NCBI RefSeq assembly: GCF_030848575.1
Contig: NZ_JAVDDX010000001.1
Location: 248,001 to 312,000, forward strand
Direction: 5' to 3'
DNA from: Haloarcula sp. H-GB4
Lineage (GTDB): Archaea > Halobacteriota > Halobacteria > Halobacteriales > Haloarculaceae
Length of the DNA: 64,000 nt
Each line of letters opens with the position of its first letter. Positions within the stretch are counted from its first letter, which is position 1. Below are positions 8,463 through 16,863 of this stretch, one piece after another. The notes beneath the pieces are model-generated. The model saw only the letters and a list, made by a program, of their open reading frames with translations, made no database searches and was not told where the DNA came from. The position numbers and the translations under genes are program-made.

Positions 8463-9337
8463 CAGTGATCCCCCTGCAGCCGGCGTCGCAACAGCAGTTG
8501 TTCCTCGACCTCGTCAGCGAACCGCTGGAGATCGTCCAGTTCAGTCTGGGTGTAACGCCGCGGTTCGCCGTCGGTGCAACAGACGGCACCGATCGCATTC
8601 CTTTCCTTGTCCGTGATTCGGACGCCGGCGTAGGACCTGATGTTGAGCTGTTTCAGTGCATCGACCTCGCCGAAGCGGGGGTCTTCGTGGGTGTCCTCGA
8701 CGACCATCGTTTCGTCAGAGAGAATCGTATGGGTACAGATGGAGTCCTCGCGGGCGAGGGTCCGCCAGTTGGCCCCCTCACACGCCACGAACCGCTCCTC
8801 GTGCTCGTCCATAAGCCCGACAAAGGCCACGTCGATGTCGAAGTGACTGGTCATGAGCGCTGTCAGCCGGTCGAACGCGTCGATTGCCGCCAGTTGGTCG
8901 ACGTCGTACTGTTGGACAGCGGCTAGCCGCTCCGTCTCGGTCTCCGGAACGGGATAGGCCGCCTGCGTTACCTCGGCGGCAGCCATGGCAGCGACATCCG
9001 CAAGCCGCTCCCGGGACTCCGGGACTGCCCGCGGCACGTATTCGACAACCTGCTCGGGCCCGCCGCGGGGGAGATCCGACGGTGCGTGTTCCGTATAGAG
9101 CGTCACAACACAGTCCGGGTTCACCGCACGGACTGCATCGACCACGTCGAACCCGTCTCCGTCTGGAAGATCGAAGGCCGTCACAACGCAGTCGACCGAC
9201 CGGTCAAGTACTGCGGTCAGCGTATCGAGGGACCTGACTTCCTCGACAGCGAGTCCGGCGTCGGCAAGCGCATCGGCTGTCTCGGCGCGCTCGTCGGCGT
9301 CCGGGTGGACACAGAGAACGGTCGGCAAATCACTCAT
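8462..9337 (-). CDS. Pseudo-receiver plus GAF signalling protein
   Basis: A protein of 291 residues. Residues 1-120 resemble a response-regulator receiver, but the place of the phospho-accepting aspartate holds alanine (Cys-Val-Val-Thr-Ala-Phe-Asp-Leu-Pro-Asp-Gly-Asp-Gly), so normal phosphorylation is unlikely. Residues about 135-285 form a GAF sensor domain with the Gly-Ala-Val-Cys-Cys-Thr-Asp stretch usual in haloarchaeal GAF proteins. No kinase or output domain is seen. The ATG at 9337 is chosen because the upstream extension has no receiver-like strand. It is one-base coupled with the DUF7504-type gene. Confidence 0.75.
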   Translation of the reverse strand: MSDLPTVLCVHPDADERAETADALADAGLAVEEVRSLDTLTAVLDRSVDCVVTAFDLPDGDGFDVVDAVRAVNPDCVVTLYTEHAPSDLPRGGPEQVVEYVPRAVPESRERLADVAAMAAAEVTQAAYPVPETETERLAAVQQYDVDQLAAIDAFDRLTALMTSHFDIDVAFVGLMDEHEERFVACEGANWRTLAREDSICTHTILSDETMVVEDTHEDPRFGEVDALKQLNIRSYAGVRITDKERNAIGAVCCTDGEPRRYTQTELDDLQRFADEVEEQLLLRRRLQGDH

Positions 9338-9453
9338 TACGGCTGTACGTACGCGGACCGATATACAAAGGGTTGGTGTCAACGCTAGGTTGAAAACGAA
9401 GGCTTTTGCCGTGGGACTGCCGACTCTGCGTCAAATGAATCACGACGCTGTCC

Positions 9454-9460
9454 GGAGGTG
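9454..9460 (+). promoter_or_regulatory. Shine-Dalgarno site of purU-like gene
   Basis: GGAGGTG ends six bases before the GTG start at 9467. Strong sites like this are not the rule in haloarchaea, where many genes are leaderless, so this gene probably has a leader and its start is well fixed. Confidence 0.6.
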
Positions 9461-9466
9461 GGTATC

Positions 9467-10441
9467 GTGACTCGCGGTTTGACCGAGATTACGGTCGTCG
9501 GTGAGGACGACACCGGCCTCATCGCCGAAGTGACCTCGCTCCTGTTCGAGCGCAGCATCAACATCGAGGACCTTGACCAGGCCGTCCGGGAGGGGGTCTT
9601 CCGGATGACCATGCGCGTCGACACGTCCGGGATGGTGACGACGGAAGAGAAACTCCGCGAAGACCTCACCGAACTCGGCGACGACCTCGGCGTCGACGTG
9701 CAGGTCCGGTTCCCCGCTGACCGCGAGACCCAGACCATCGCCGTCCTCGTTACGAAGGAGTCCCACTGTCTCGAGGCGCTGTTCGAGGCGTGGGCCAACG
9801 GCGACCTCGGGGCCGACATCGAGGTGGTCATCGGGAACCACGATGACCTTGAGCCGCTGGCGGCCAAATACGATGTTCCGTTCCACGATATCGGCGACGA
9901 GAAGGGGACGCCGGATGAGGACCAACTGCTTGATCTGCTCGCGCAGTACGACGCCGACCTCATCGCGCTGGCCCGGTATATGCGCATCCTCTCGCCCGAT
10001 GTCGTCTTCCGGTACGAGAGCCGGATCATCAACGTCCACCCGAGCCTGCTGCCCGCCTTCCCCGGCGCGTCGGCATACATGCAGGCCATCGAGGAAGGCG
10101 TCCGCATTGCCGGCGTCACGGCCCACTACGTGACGACGGATCTGGATCAGGGACCAATCATCACCCAGCGCGCGTTCAACGTCCCCGACGACGCCACCGA
10201 AGAAGAACTCCAGCAGATCGGTCAGCCGCTGGAAGCTGAGGCGCTCATCGAGGCCATCAAGCTCCACCTCAACGACGAGGTGAACGTCCACCGCGGCCGG
10301 ACGAAACTGCGGGACCCCGAGGAGACCTCGGCCCAGCTTGGTGCACCGGAGAAACTCGATCAGCTGAACCCTGACCGTCCCATCGACGGCCTTGGCGAGT
10401 TCGTCGCCGAGGACGACGGTGAGATAGAGGCTGACGACTGA
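9467..10441 (+). CDS. purU: Formyltetrahydrofolate deformylase-like protein (ACT + formyltransferase)
   Basis: A protein of 324 residues. Residues 5-85 form an ACT domain, and about 90-280 the formyltransferase fold with the Asn-Val-His-Pro-Ser-Leu-Leu-Pro motif and the following Asp in Asp-Leu-Asp-Gln-Gly-Pro. PurU hydrolyses 10-formyl-THF to formate; close relatives (PurN) transfer the formyl group to GAR, and the two are hard to separate here. The last 45 residues are an acidic extension. A GGAGGTG at 9454-9460 lies seven bases before the GTG at 9467, a good ribosome binding site that fixes this start. It sits between purine genes. Confidence 0.82.
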   Translation: MTRGLTEITVVGEDDTGLIAEVTSLLFERSINIEDLDQAVREGVFRMTMRVDTSGMVTTEEKLREDLTELGDDLGVDVQVRFPADRETQTIAVLVTKESHCLEALFEAWANGDLGADIEVVIGNHDDLEPLAAKYDVPFHDIGDEKGTPDEDQLLDLLAQYDADLIALARYMRILSPDVVFRYESRIINVHPSLLPAFPGASAYMQAIEEGVRIAGVTAHYVTTDLDQGPIITQRAFNVPDDATEEELQQIGQPLEAEALIEAIKLHLNDEVNVHRGRTKLRDPEETSAQLGAPEKLDQLNPDRPIDGLGEFVAEDDGEIEADD

Positions 10442-10463
10442 AACGCGCTGTCTTTTACAATCC

Positions 10464-11498
10464 TCAGAGTTCGCTCGCGGCGCTGACGGCTTCGTCAAGC
10501 GATGGCGCGTCGAACACGTCGCCGCCGACGTAGGCGTTCGTGCCGGCACAGTAGAGGTCCCGCGCGACCTGGATTACGTCCTCGTCGAGCGGCTGCGGCG
10601 ACTCGTCACAGAGTGCTTTCCAGTCGGCGACGCCCTCTGTGTCGGCCTGCTGCTTGGCCTCGCTCACGGCTTCGACCCACTCTGACTGGGTGCGCTTGTG
10701 GTACTGGCGGATGACCTCCTTTGAGACCTGCTGCCTCCCGTAGGAGAAGCGGTTTTCGTCGAAGGTTCCGACCACGTCGGCCACGCGGATCTCCCCGTCG
10801 TAGTACAGACACTCGATTTTCCCGTCTTCGTGGACGAGGTCAGCTTCGGCGGCCTGCTCGGTGACGATGTGGTTGACTGCCCGAGCCAGTTCTTCGAGAC
10901 GGTCGATGCTGGCCGCGCCGGCAATGCGGTCGGCTGCCTCCCGGTCGAGGTAGCGGTCCTGTTCCTCGTATTTTGTTGAGAACTCCACGATGGGGTCGTC
11001 GAGGCTGACGACTTCCTCGGGCCAGGTGTCGAAATCGAGGCCGTGGTCAGCGGGCTCGGTCCGGGACCGAAGTGATGACCCAACGCCGACCCGGTTCCGG
11101 AAGACGATCTCCAGCGGGATGAGGTAGTTCTCGTCGGCCCCCACGTGGTAGGCGTCGTAGTCGTAGCTCCCGTCCTCGAAGGGGAGGTCCGGGACCTGCG
11201 TGAGTTCGATGACCATCTCCTCGGGAGCGGCGTCGGCCGACAGCGCCTCGCCGAGGTCAAGCACCTCGTCGCTATCGGGGAGTCTGACGCCCTCGTAGTG
11301 TGTCGGGACGTGGTTCTCCTCCAGTAGTTGGAAGTTGTACGCGCCCATCGTACACAGCGACGCGCCCTTGTCGGGGATCTGGTCTGGCATCTTCCCCCAG
11401 TCGAATACGGAGTAGTCGTCCGTGAACACGAACGCGCCGCGGCCGAGCCCTTCGGCCGTCGCCGGTTCGTCAACGCGAAATTCCTTGACGCTCGTCAT
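10464..11498 (-). CDS. purC: Phosphoribosylaminoimidazole-succinocarboxamide synthase (SAICAR synthase)
   Basis: A protein of 344 residues. It joins aspartate to CAIR with ATP in purine synthesis. The N terminus [12 protein letters not shown], the Pro-Leu-Glu-Ile-Val-Phe-Arg-Asn strand and the Val-His-Glu-Asp-Gly-Lys-Ile-Glu region are SAICAR synthase features. It is longer than the bacterial enzyme (about 240), which is normal for haloarchaeal forms. The ATG at 11498 is chosen over one nine codons upstream because it fits the family start. It converges with the purU-like gene with 22 bases between stops. Confidence 0.93.
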   Translation of the reverse strand: MTSVKEFRVDEPATAEGLGRGAFVFTDDYSVFDWGKMPDQIPDKGASLCTMGAYNFQLLEENHVPTHYEGVRLPDSDEVLDLGEALSADAAPEEMVIELTQVPDLPFEDGSYDYDAYHVGADENYLIPLEIVFRNRVGVGSSLRSRTEPADHGLDFDTWPEEVVSLDDPIVEFSTKYEEQDRYLDREAADRIAGAASIDRLEELARAVNHIVTEQAAEADLVHEDGKIECLYYDGEIRVADVVGTFDENRFSYGRQQVSKEVIRQYHKRTQSEWVEAVSEAKQQADTEGVADWKALCDESPQPLDEDVIQVARDLYCAGTNAYVGGDVFDAPSLDEAVSAASEL

Positions 11499-11649
11499 TG
11501 TGCCCGCCTTTTGCGCCGGGGACAAAGACGTTTCTCATACTGTTGGCTGTAACTATTGTAAGATATTCGCGGTAGCAAAATTCGTTACAGACAGCATCAC
11601 TCGCGCTCGGAAGGCAACGTTTTCTGTCGGGCTGTCGACTAACCGCCTG

Positions 11650-12666
11650 ATGGCTTCCAGTCTGTTGGTCGAGGCTGCGATCATCGTCGCTGCGACGGTC
11701 GCGATCTGGAAAGGGAGCGACTGGCTCGAATCATCGAGTGAACGGCTCGCGACGTACTACGGGCTCCCAGAGGTCGTCCAGGGCGCGATTATCGTCGCCG
11801 TCGGGTCAAGTTTCCCGGAGGTCGCGACTGTCGTCGTCGCGGCGCTTGGCGGGTCGATGCCGCTTGGCGTCGGCGCAATCGTCGGTTCGGCTATCTTCAA
11901 CATTCTCATTATCCCCGCAGCTGCGGGCATCGCTACGGACGACGAACTCGAATCGAGCCGGACACTCGTCTACAAGGAGGCGCAGTTCTACATGCTCGCC
12001 GTCTCAGTCCTGCTCATCACGATGGCGCTTGCGGTCATCTACTACCCTGGCGAGGCCACGCTCACCGGCGTCATCACGCGACCGCTGGCGGCGATCCCGC
12101 TCGCGCTCTACGGGCTGTACGTTTTCATCCAGTACCAGGATACGGCCGACCACGACCCCGAAGAGGACTGGACCGCCGGCATCTCGGTCGGGCGAGAGTG
12201 GCTCTTCCTCCTGCTGGGTTTGGCTGTCATCCTCGTGGCTGTGGAAAACCTCGTCCACGCCGTCAGGGTCATTGGTCGGGCCGCCGGCGTTCAGGAGTTC
12301 CTGCTTGGCGTGACGATTCTCGCGGCGGCGACGAGTCTCCCCGACACGCTCGTTAGCGTCAGAGCAGCCCGTGACGACCGCGGGGTCACGTCGCTCGCGA
12401 ACGTTCTCGGCTCGAACACGTTCGACCTGCTCGTCGCTATCCCGCTTGGCGTTCTCATTGCCGGCACGTGGACCGTCGACTTCGCGATGGCTGTGCCGAT
12501 GTTCGGCGTCCTGACCGGAGCAACGATTCTCCTGTTTACCGTCCTTCGGACCGACCTCGTGTTGAGTGAACTCGAATCGTACGCGCTGCTGGGCGCCTAT
12601 GCGGCCTTCGTCGCCTGGGTTATCGTCGAAACCGGGGGCTGGATCGGCGGCGTATTGCCGACCTGA
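11650..12666 (+). CDS. CaCA-family cation exchanger (Na+/Ca2+ type)
   Basis: A protein of 338 residues with about ten membrane segments. The two alpha repeats that form the ion pathway are visible: Gly-Ser-Ser-Phe-Pro-Glu (near residue 55) and Ala-Thr-Ser-Leu-Pro-Asp (near residue 232), each followed by a Gly-Ser-Ala/Asn-x-Phe-Asn/Asp segment. Repeat 1 has the usual Pro-Glu, while repeat 2 has Pro-Asp, as in several prokaryotic members. The long open frame upstream is non-coding; the ATG at 11650 begins directly before the first helix. It probably exports calcium in exchange for sodium (or protons). Confidence 0.88.
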   Translation: MASSLLVEAAIIVAATVAIWKGSDWLESSSERLATYYGLPEVVQGAIIVAVGSSFPEVATVVVAALGGSMPLGVGAIVGSAIFNILIIPAAAGIATDDELESSRTLVYKEAQFYMLAVSVLLITMALAVIYYPGEATLTGVITRPLAAIPLALYGLYVFIQYQDTADHDPEEDWTAGISVGREWLFLLLGLAVILVAVENLVHAVRVIGRAAGVQEFLLGVTILAAATSLPDTLVSVRAARDDRGVTSLANVLGSNTFDLLVAIPLGVLIAGTWTVDFAMAVPMFGVLTGATILLFTVLRTDLVLSELESYALLGAYAAFVAWVIVETGGWIGGVLPT

Positions 12667-12765
12667 TGTACTGACCGCTCGCGTCACGAAACACAGACCC
12701 TGCCGACCTTGTGGACCATGTGCGTACCCATACGTTTTTGACCGTTCTTTCCCTCCTGTCCAGCA

Positions 12766-14118
12766 ATGCCGGACGTCCCAGAGACCGTCGGTACTCCGGA
12801 CGGCTCCACCGAGTTCGAGCACCGTCCGACGACTGACCAGTCGTTCGAGAACGCCCTCGCCAAGGCGAGAAACGGGACGCGACTGACAGTTGACGACGCT
12901 GTCGAACTCTTTACCACGGGCACCGGCCGGGACGGCATCGACCACGACCGGAAAGAGCAGGTACTCGAAGCGGCCGACCGCCGCCGGGCCGAGGTCGTCG
13001 GCGACGAGGTCACGTTCGTCGCGAACCTCAACAACAACGTCACGACGGCCTGCAACACTGGCTGTCTGTTCTGTAACTTCAAGGACCGCTCCGAGCAGTT
13101 CCGCAGCGACTATCAGGAGGACCACGGCGGCTTCACGAAGCCGCCGAGCGAGTCCCGTGAAATCGTACAAGACGCCCTCGACCGGGGCATCTACGAGGTC
13201 TGCTCCGTCTCCGGGCTTCACCCCGCGCTCGCGCTGGACGACGAACACCGAGAGATACTGGAGACGAGCGACCGCAGGGACCTGAACTACCGCTCGCCCG
13301 ACGAGTACGAGACGGACCCGGCCACATACTGCGAACAGCTCGAGGCGATGAACGTCGGCGACATTCATCTCCACTCGATGACGCCGGAGGAAGCCTATCA
13401 CGCCCGCCGTGGCACTGACTGGTCCTATGAGGAGGTGTTCAGCCGACTGCAAAACGCCGGGCTCGACAGTGTCCCCGGAACCGCCGCCGAAATCCTCGTC
13501 GACGAGGTCCGCGACGTTATCTGTCCGGGGAAGATCCGTACTGACGAGTGGCTCGAAGCGATGGAGGCGGCCGCGTCAGTCGGCCTCGATATGACCTCGA
13601 CAATGATGTACGGCCACGTCGAGAACGAGCGCCACCGCGCGCTGCACCTGAAGCGCATCCGTGACTTGCAGGACCGGACCGGCGCAATCACGGAGTTCGT
13701 CCCGTTATCCTTTGTCCACGAGGAGACGCCGCTGTACGAGCGTGGCATGGTCGACGGCGGCGCGACGATCGACGAGGACGAACTGCTGATCGCCGTCTCA
13801 CGGCTCTTCCTCGACAACGTCGACCACATTCAGGCCTCGTGGGTCAAATATGGTGACACGCAGGGATTGAAGATGCTCACCTGCGGCGCGGACGACTTCA
13901 TGGGAACGATTCTCTCCGAAGAGATCACCAAACGTGCCGGCGGCGACTACGGCGAGTTCCGGTCGTTCCAAGAGTACGCCGACATGATTACCGCCATTGG
14001 CCGGACGCCCGTCGAGCGCTCGACGGACTACGAGCAACGCCGCATCATCGACCCCGACGCTGACGTGCTCGGCCCGCAGCTTGGACCGAGGGCTGACGGA
14101 ACGCCATTACTCGACTGA
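12766..14118 (+). CDS. cofH: FO synthase subunit 2 (CofH)
   Basis: A protein of 450 residues. Radical SAM cysteines are C96, C100 and C103 in Cys-Asn-Thr-Gly-Cys-Leu-Phe-Cys-Asn-Phe. CofH joins a tyrosine-derived fragment to 5-amino-6-ribitylaminouracil; CofG then closes the ring to give FO, the chromophore of coenzyme F420. The radical SAM barrel is followed by the typical CofH C-terminal region. It faces cofG (convergent), with cofC next to cofG, so three steps of F420 synthesis are within 3.4 kb. Confidence 0.93.
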   Translation: MPDVPETVGTPDGSTEFEHRPTTDQSFENALAKARNGTRLTVDDAVELFTTGTGRDGIDHDRKEQVLEAADRRRAEVVGDEVTFVANLNNNVTTACNTGCLFCNFKDRSEQFRSDYQEDHGGFTKPPSESREIVQDALDRGIYEVCSVSGLHPALALDDEHREILETSDRRDLNYRSPDEYETDPATYCEQLEAMNVGDIHLHSMTPEEAYHARRGTDWSYEEVFSRLQNAGLDSVPGTAAEILVDEVRDVICPGKIRTDEWLEAMEAAASVGLDMTSTMMYGHVENERHRALHLKRIRDLQDRTGAITEFVPLSFVHEETPLYERGMVDGGATIDEDELLIAVSRLFLDNVDHIQASWVKYGDTQGLKMLTCGADDFMGTILSEEITKRAGGDYGEFRSFQEYADMITAIGRTPVERSTDYEQRRIIDPDADVLGPQLGPRADGTPLLD

Positions 14119-14237
14119 ATTAGTGGACCACGGCTGGGCACTGGCCGTGGCCGGTGTTGTAGAGTATTCTGCCTGGAACTGCTGTCAGAGGCACGCCCAG
14201 GCATGATATATATTGGTGCGCCAGCGTATGTGTAGAT

Positions 14238-14259
14238 ATCGCCTAGACTGCTAGGTGAT
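14238..14259. terminator. Hairpin between convergent cofH and cofG
   Basis: ATCGCCTAG at 14238-14246 can pair with CTAGGTGAT at 14251-14259 (one G-T) around a four-base loop. It lies in the middle of the 205-base gap between the two convergent genes and may stop transcription from both sides. The rest of the gap is AT-richer and has no gene. Confidence 0.4.
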
Positions 14260-14323
14260 TTCTGTCCAGTGTCTGTTCTGGCTGTTGTGACCGTCCAGCC
14301 GGCCCTGTTTCTTGTTGTCGGAG

Positions 14324-15430
14324 TCACAGCGTCATTGGATTCACACCCCGGTCCAGTATCGACCGGAACCGTTCGCCGGCATCATCATCGGCCTCGATAG
14401 CTGCCTCAATGGGGTCCGAGAGCCAGCCGTCGTCGACGAAGTGGTCGTAGACCGGCAACCGCTCGCTCAGTGGCACCTCGGCGGCCTCGGCGACGGCTGT
14501 CAGTTCCTGCAGCGCGGGCCACTCGTACTCGGGGTTGATGTGGTCGACTGTGACCGGGGAGACGCCGCCCAGATCGTCGATGCCACAGTCGGTCAGGTCT
14601 TGGGCGGGCGCGAGGTTCGGGGGGACCTGTACGGATACCGCCTCGGGAAGGGCTGCGCGGGCCATCGAAGTCACCCGGCGCATCGTCGCCAGGTCGGGGG
14701 ACCCGCCCTGCCAGCGTTCGTTCTCGACCACGGGCTGGATGATGACCTCCTGAATATGGCCGTAGCGTTCGTGCATCTCTCGGATAGCGAGCAAGCTCTC
14801 GGCACGGTGGTGCCAGTCCTCGCCGATGCCGACGAGAATTCCCGTTGTGAACGGAACGCCGAGTTCGCCGGCCACCCGCAGGGTGTTGAGTCGCTGACCG
14901 GGGTTTTTCGCCCGCAGGCCACCGTGTGCCTGAACCTCTGTGGTCGTCTCGAGCATCACGCCCATCGAGGCGTTCAGATCGGCGACGTGGGACATCTGCT
15001 CGCGTGTCTGGTCGCCAGGGTTGGCGTGCGGGAGCAACCCCTCTTCCAGCGCGATTTCGCAGGCTTCCCGGAGGTACTCGTGGATGGAGTCGTGGCCCCA
15101 CTCGGCGAGCTGGTCGTGGACCGCGGTGTAGCGGTCGTCCGGGTCGTCGCCGAAGGTAAACAACGCCTCGGTACAGCCGGCGTCGGCCCCGCGGCGGCAG
15201 GTCTCCCGGATTTCTTCTCGGTCCATCAGCTCCGCCTGCCCCGGTGGGTCGTAGTACGTGCAGTAGGTGCAGGTGTAGCGGCAGGCGGTCGTCAGCGGCA
15301 GGAACACGTTCCGACAGTAGGACAGCGCCGACGCGGCCTCAACATCCTCGGGCATCACCGTCAGCAGTCGCTCAATGTCGGCGTCCGGAATCTCGATAGC
15401 GACGTCATACGCGTCCGTGCCGGGTATCAC
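14324..15430 (-). CDS. cofG: FO synthase subunit 1 (CofG)
   Basis: From the chosen GTG at 15430 it has 368 residues, and the radical SAM cysteines are C50, C54 and C57 in Cys-Arg-Tyr-Thr-Cys-Thr-Tyr-Cys. CofG completes the deazaflavin ring of FO. The start is uncertain: in-frame GTG at 15451 and TTG at 15457 are also open; I prefer 15430 because it begins at the Ile-Pro-Gly segment that usually starts haloarchaeal CofG proteins. It follows cofC by 33 bases (or fewer with another start), in one transcript with cetZ1, a secreted protein and cofC. Confidence 0.9.
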   Translation of the reverse strand: MIPGTDAYDVAIEIPDADIERLLTVMPEDVEAASALSYCRNVFLPLTTACRYTCTYCTYYDPPGQAELMDREEIRETCRRGADAGCTEALFTFGDDPDDRYTAVHDQLAEWGHDSIHEYLREACEIALEEGLLPHANPGDQTREQMSHVADLNASMGVMLETTTEVQAHGGLRAKNPGQRLNTLRVAGELGVPFTTGILVGIGEDWHHRAESLLAIREMHERYGHIQEVIIQPVVENERWQGGSPDLATMRRVTSMARAALPEAVSVQVPPNLAPAQDLTDCGIDDLGGVSPVTVDHINPEYEWPALQELTAVAEAAEVPLSERLPVYDHFVDDGWLSDPIEAAIEADDDAGERFRSILDRGVNPMTL

Positions 15431-15463
15431 GTCCCGGGGTCTGCACCCCACGAACAAAAACCT

Positions 15464-16087
15464 TCACTCGCGGCGGACGGTGACACGGCCGTCTGTGAGC
15501 GACAGATTGAAGCCGGCGTCAATAAGCCAATCCGCGGCCGCACCGTCGCTGTGTAACAGCACCTCCGCGAGGTCGCCCGGTTCATCGATGTCGGTTGCGA
15601 GCCGCCGGGAGTCAACTTCGGTAACGCTGGCTCCCACGTCCCGTGCGTTCTCGCGGTGGTCGCGGATAGACGCGCCGTGGTAGTCGACCCTGAACTCCGG
15701 ATGCCGGCAGACGAAGGCGTTCGTCCCGCCGCCGAGGCCCGGGGCCAGCACCACGCCAGTTTCGGGAGCAAGCAGCCGCTCGATGCTCTCCCGGGTCACG
15801 AGCGGGAGGTCGGCCATTACGACGGCAAGTGTTCCTTCGCCGTCAGTCACTGTTGACGCGAGCAGGTCGTTGATGAGCGGGTCAAGCCCGCGGTCGTCGA
15901 CGGTGACCGGAACGGCACAGTTGAGGGGCGCTGTCGAGATGACTTCGGGTTCGTGGCCCGCCGCTGTCACCGCGTCGACGACGTCTGCAAGCATCGCTTC
16001 GGTAAAATCACGGCGCTCGTCGGGAGAAAGAACGGCTGCAAGTCGCGTTTTGGGGTCAGACCCCGAGACGGGGACGACGAGACGCAT
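15464..16087 (-). CDS. cofC: 2-phospho-L-lactate guanylyltransferase (CofC)
   Basis: A protein of 207 residues with a nucleotidyltransferase fold: N-terminal Val-Val-Pro-Val-Ser-Gly, then Pro-Lys-Thr-Arg-Leu and the Asp-Leu-Pro-Leu in residues about 110-113. CofC activates phospholactate (or a related three-carbon acid) with GTP to make the side-chain precursor of F420. Its ATG overlaps the stop of the upstream secreted-protein gene by one base (TAATG). Pairing with cofG fits a shared role. Confidence 0.9.
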   Translation of the reverse strand: MRLVVPVSGSDPKTRLAAVLSPDERRDFTEAMLADVVDAVTAAGHEPEVISTAPLNCAVPVTVDDRGLDPLINDLLASTVTDGEGTLAVVMADLPLVTRESIERLLAPETGVVLAPGLGGGTNAFVCRHPEFRVDYHGASIRDHRENARDVGASVTEVDSRRLATDIDEPGDLAEVLLHSDGAAADWLIDAGFNLSLTDGRVTVRRE

Positions 16088-16863
16088 TACAGCTTGGAGT
16101 ATTCGTCCTCACTCATCTGGGAGTACGCGTAGTAGCCGCCACCGACCAGCAACAGGAGGACGATGAGTCCGCCGCCGACAAGCAGGAGCGTTCGCTGGGT
16201 CTGTGCGCTCTGCTGGGCCTGCTGTGCCTGGCTCTCGGCCTGCCCGGCGAGGTCCTGAGCGTTCTGGAAGTTCCCGTTCTCGTAGGAGGAGATAGCGCTA
16301 CTGACTAGCTCCTCGGCGCCTTCGTTCCCACCGGCTTCGTCGATTGCGGCCTGCGCATCATCGATTGCCTGCCTGGCCGCCTGGCTCTCTTCGGTGTAAT
16401 GATGCGCGGTGTCGTTGCGGAACTCATCTTCGTTGTTCCCGCTGATACGACTGAGGGTGGCGACCTGATAGTTCTGCGCCGGATCGTACGTGTAGTTCGA
16501 GATGCCCGGCGTCGTGCCAACGAGTTCAATCCGGACTTCGTCCCCGTTGTTGTCAACCGCCAGATCCTGCTCGAAGGACTGGTCGCCGTAGGTCTCTTGG
16601 TCCACTTGGTCACCTGCACGCAGCACGGTAACCGTCCAGCTGACGTTCTGGAGCTCGGTCGAGCCGGCGAGTGTCCACTCGTTCGGTGCGTCGGTGAACG
16701 GGTCATCTACCGTATACGTCACCGATACCTCTTCGCCGACAGCCGTTTCGGTCGGGACTCCGTCGGCAGAGACAGAGAACGCACTCGCTGTGCCGGCAGT
16801 CGCGAGTAGTGCGACAACACAGAGGAGTGCGGCGGTCTTGTTAGAACAGCGGATCAAGTTCAT
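16087..16863 (-). CDS. Secreted coiled-coil protein with C-terminal anchor
   Basis: A protein of 258 residues not assigned to a named family. A Sec-type signal peptide covers residues 1-28 (cleavage likely after Thr-Ala-Ser-Ala). Residues 30-140 form a beta-rich extracellular domain, 150-215 a Gln/Ala-rich coiled coil, then a strongly hydrophobic segment (about 222-245) and a short charged tail. So it is probably fixed in the membrane with the bulk outside. Its start lies 23 bases inside the end of cetZ1 and its stop overlaps the cofC start, so it is translated with both. A link between cell surface and CetZ1 is possible but not shown. Confidence 0.75.
   Translation of the reverse strand: MNLIRCSNKTAALLCVVALLATAGTASAFSVSADGVPTETAVGEEVSVTYTVDDPFTDAPNEWTLAGSTELQNVSWTVTVLRAGDQVDQETYGDQSFEQDLAVDNNGDEVRIELVGTTPGISNYTYDPAQNYQVATLSRISGNNEDEFRNDTAHHYTEESQAARQAIDDAQAAIDEAGGNEGAEELVSSAISSYENGNFQNAQDLAGQAESQAQQAQQSAQTQRTLLLVGGGLIVLLLLVGGGYYAYSQMSEDEYSKL

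Noticed and set aside
9440-10549. Minus-strand frame of 369 codons
   Set aside because: Antisense to the purU-like gene; no domain.
12004-13452. Minus-strand frame of 482 codons
   Set aside because: Runs across the exchanger and cofH genes, whose plus-strand products are clear; composition is Arg/Glu/Asp shadow.
14312-15556. Plus-strand frame of 414 codons
   Set aside because: Antisense to cofG, which has the radical SAM motif on the minus strand.
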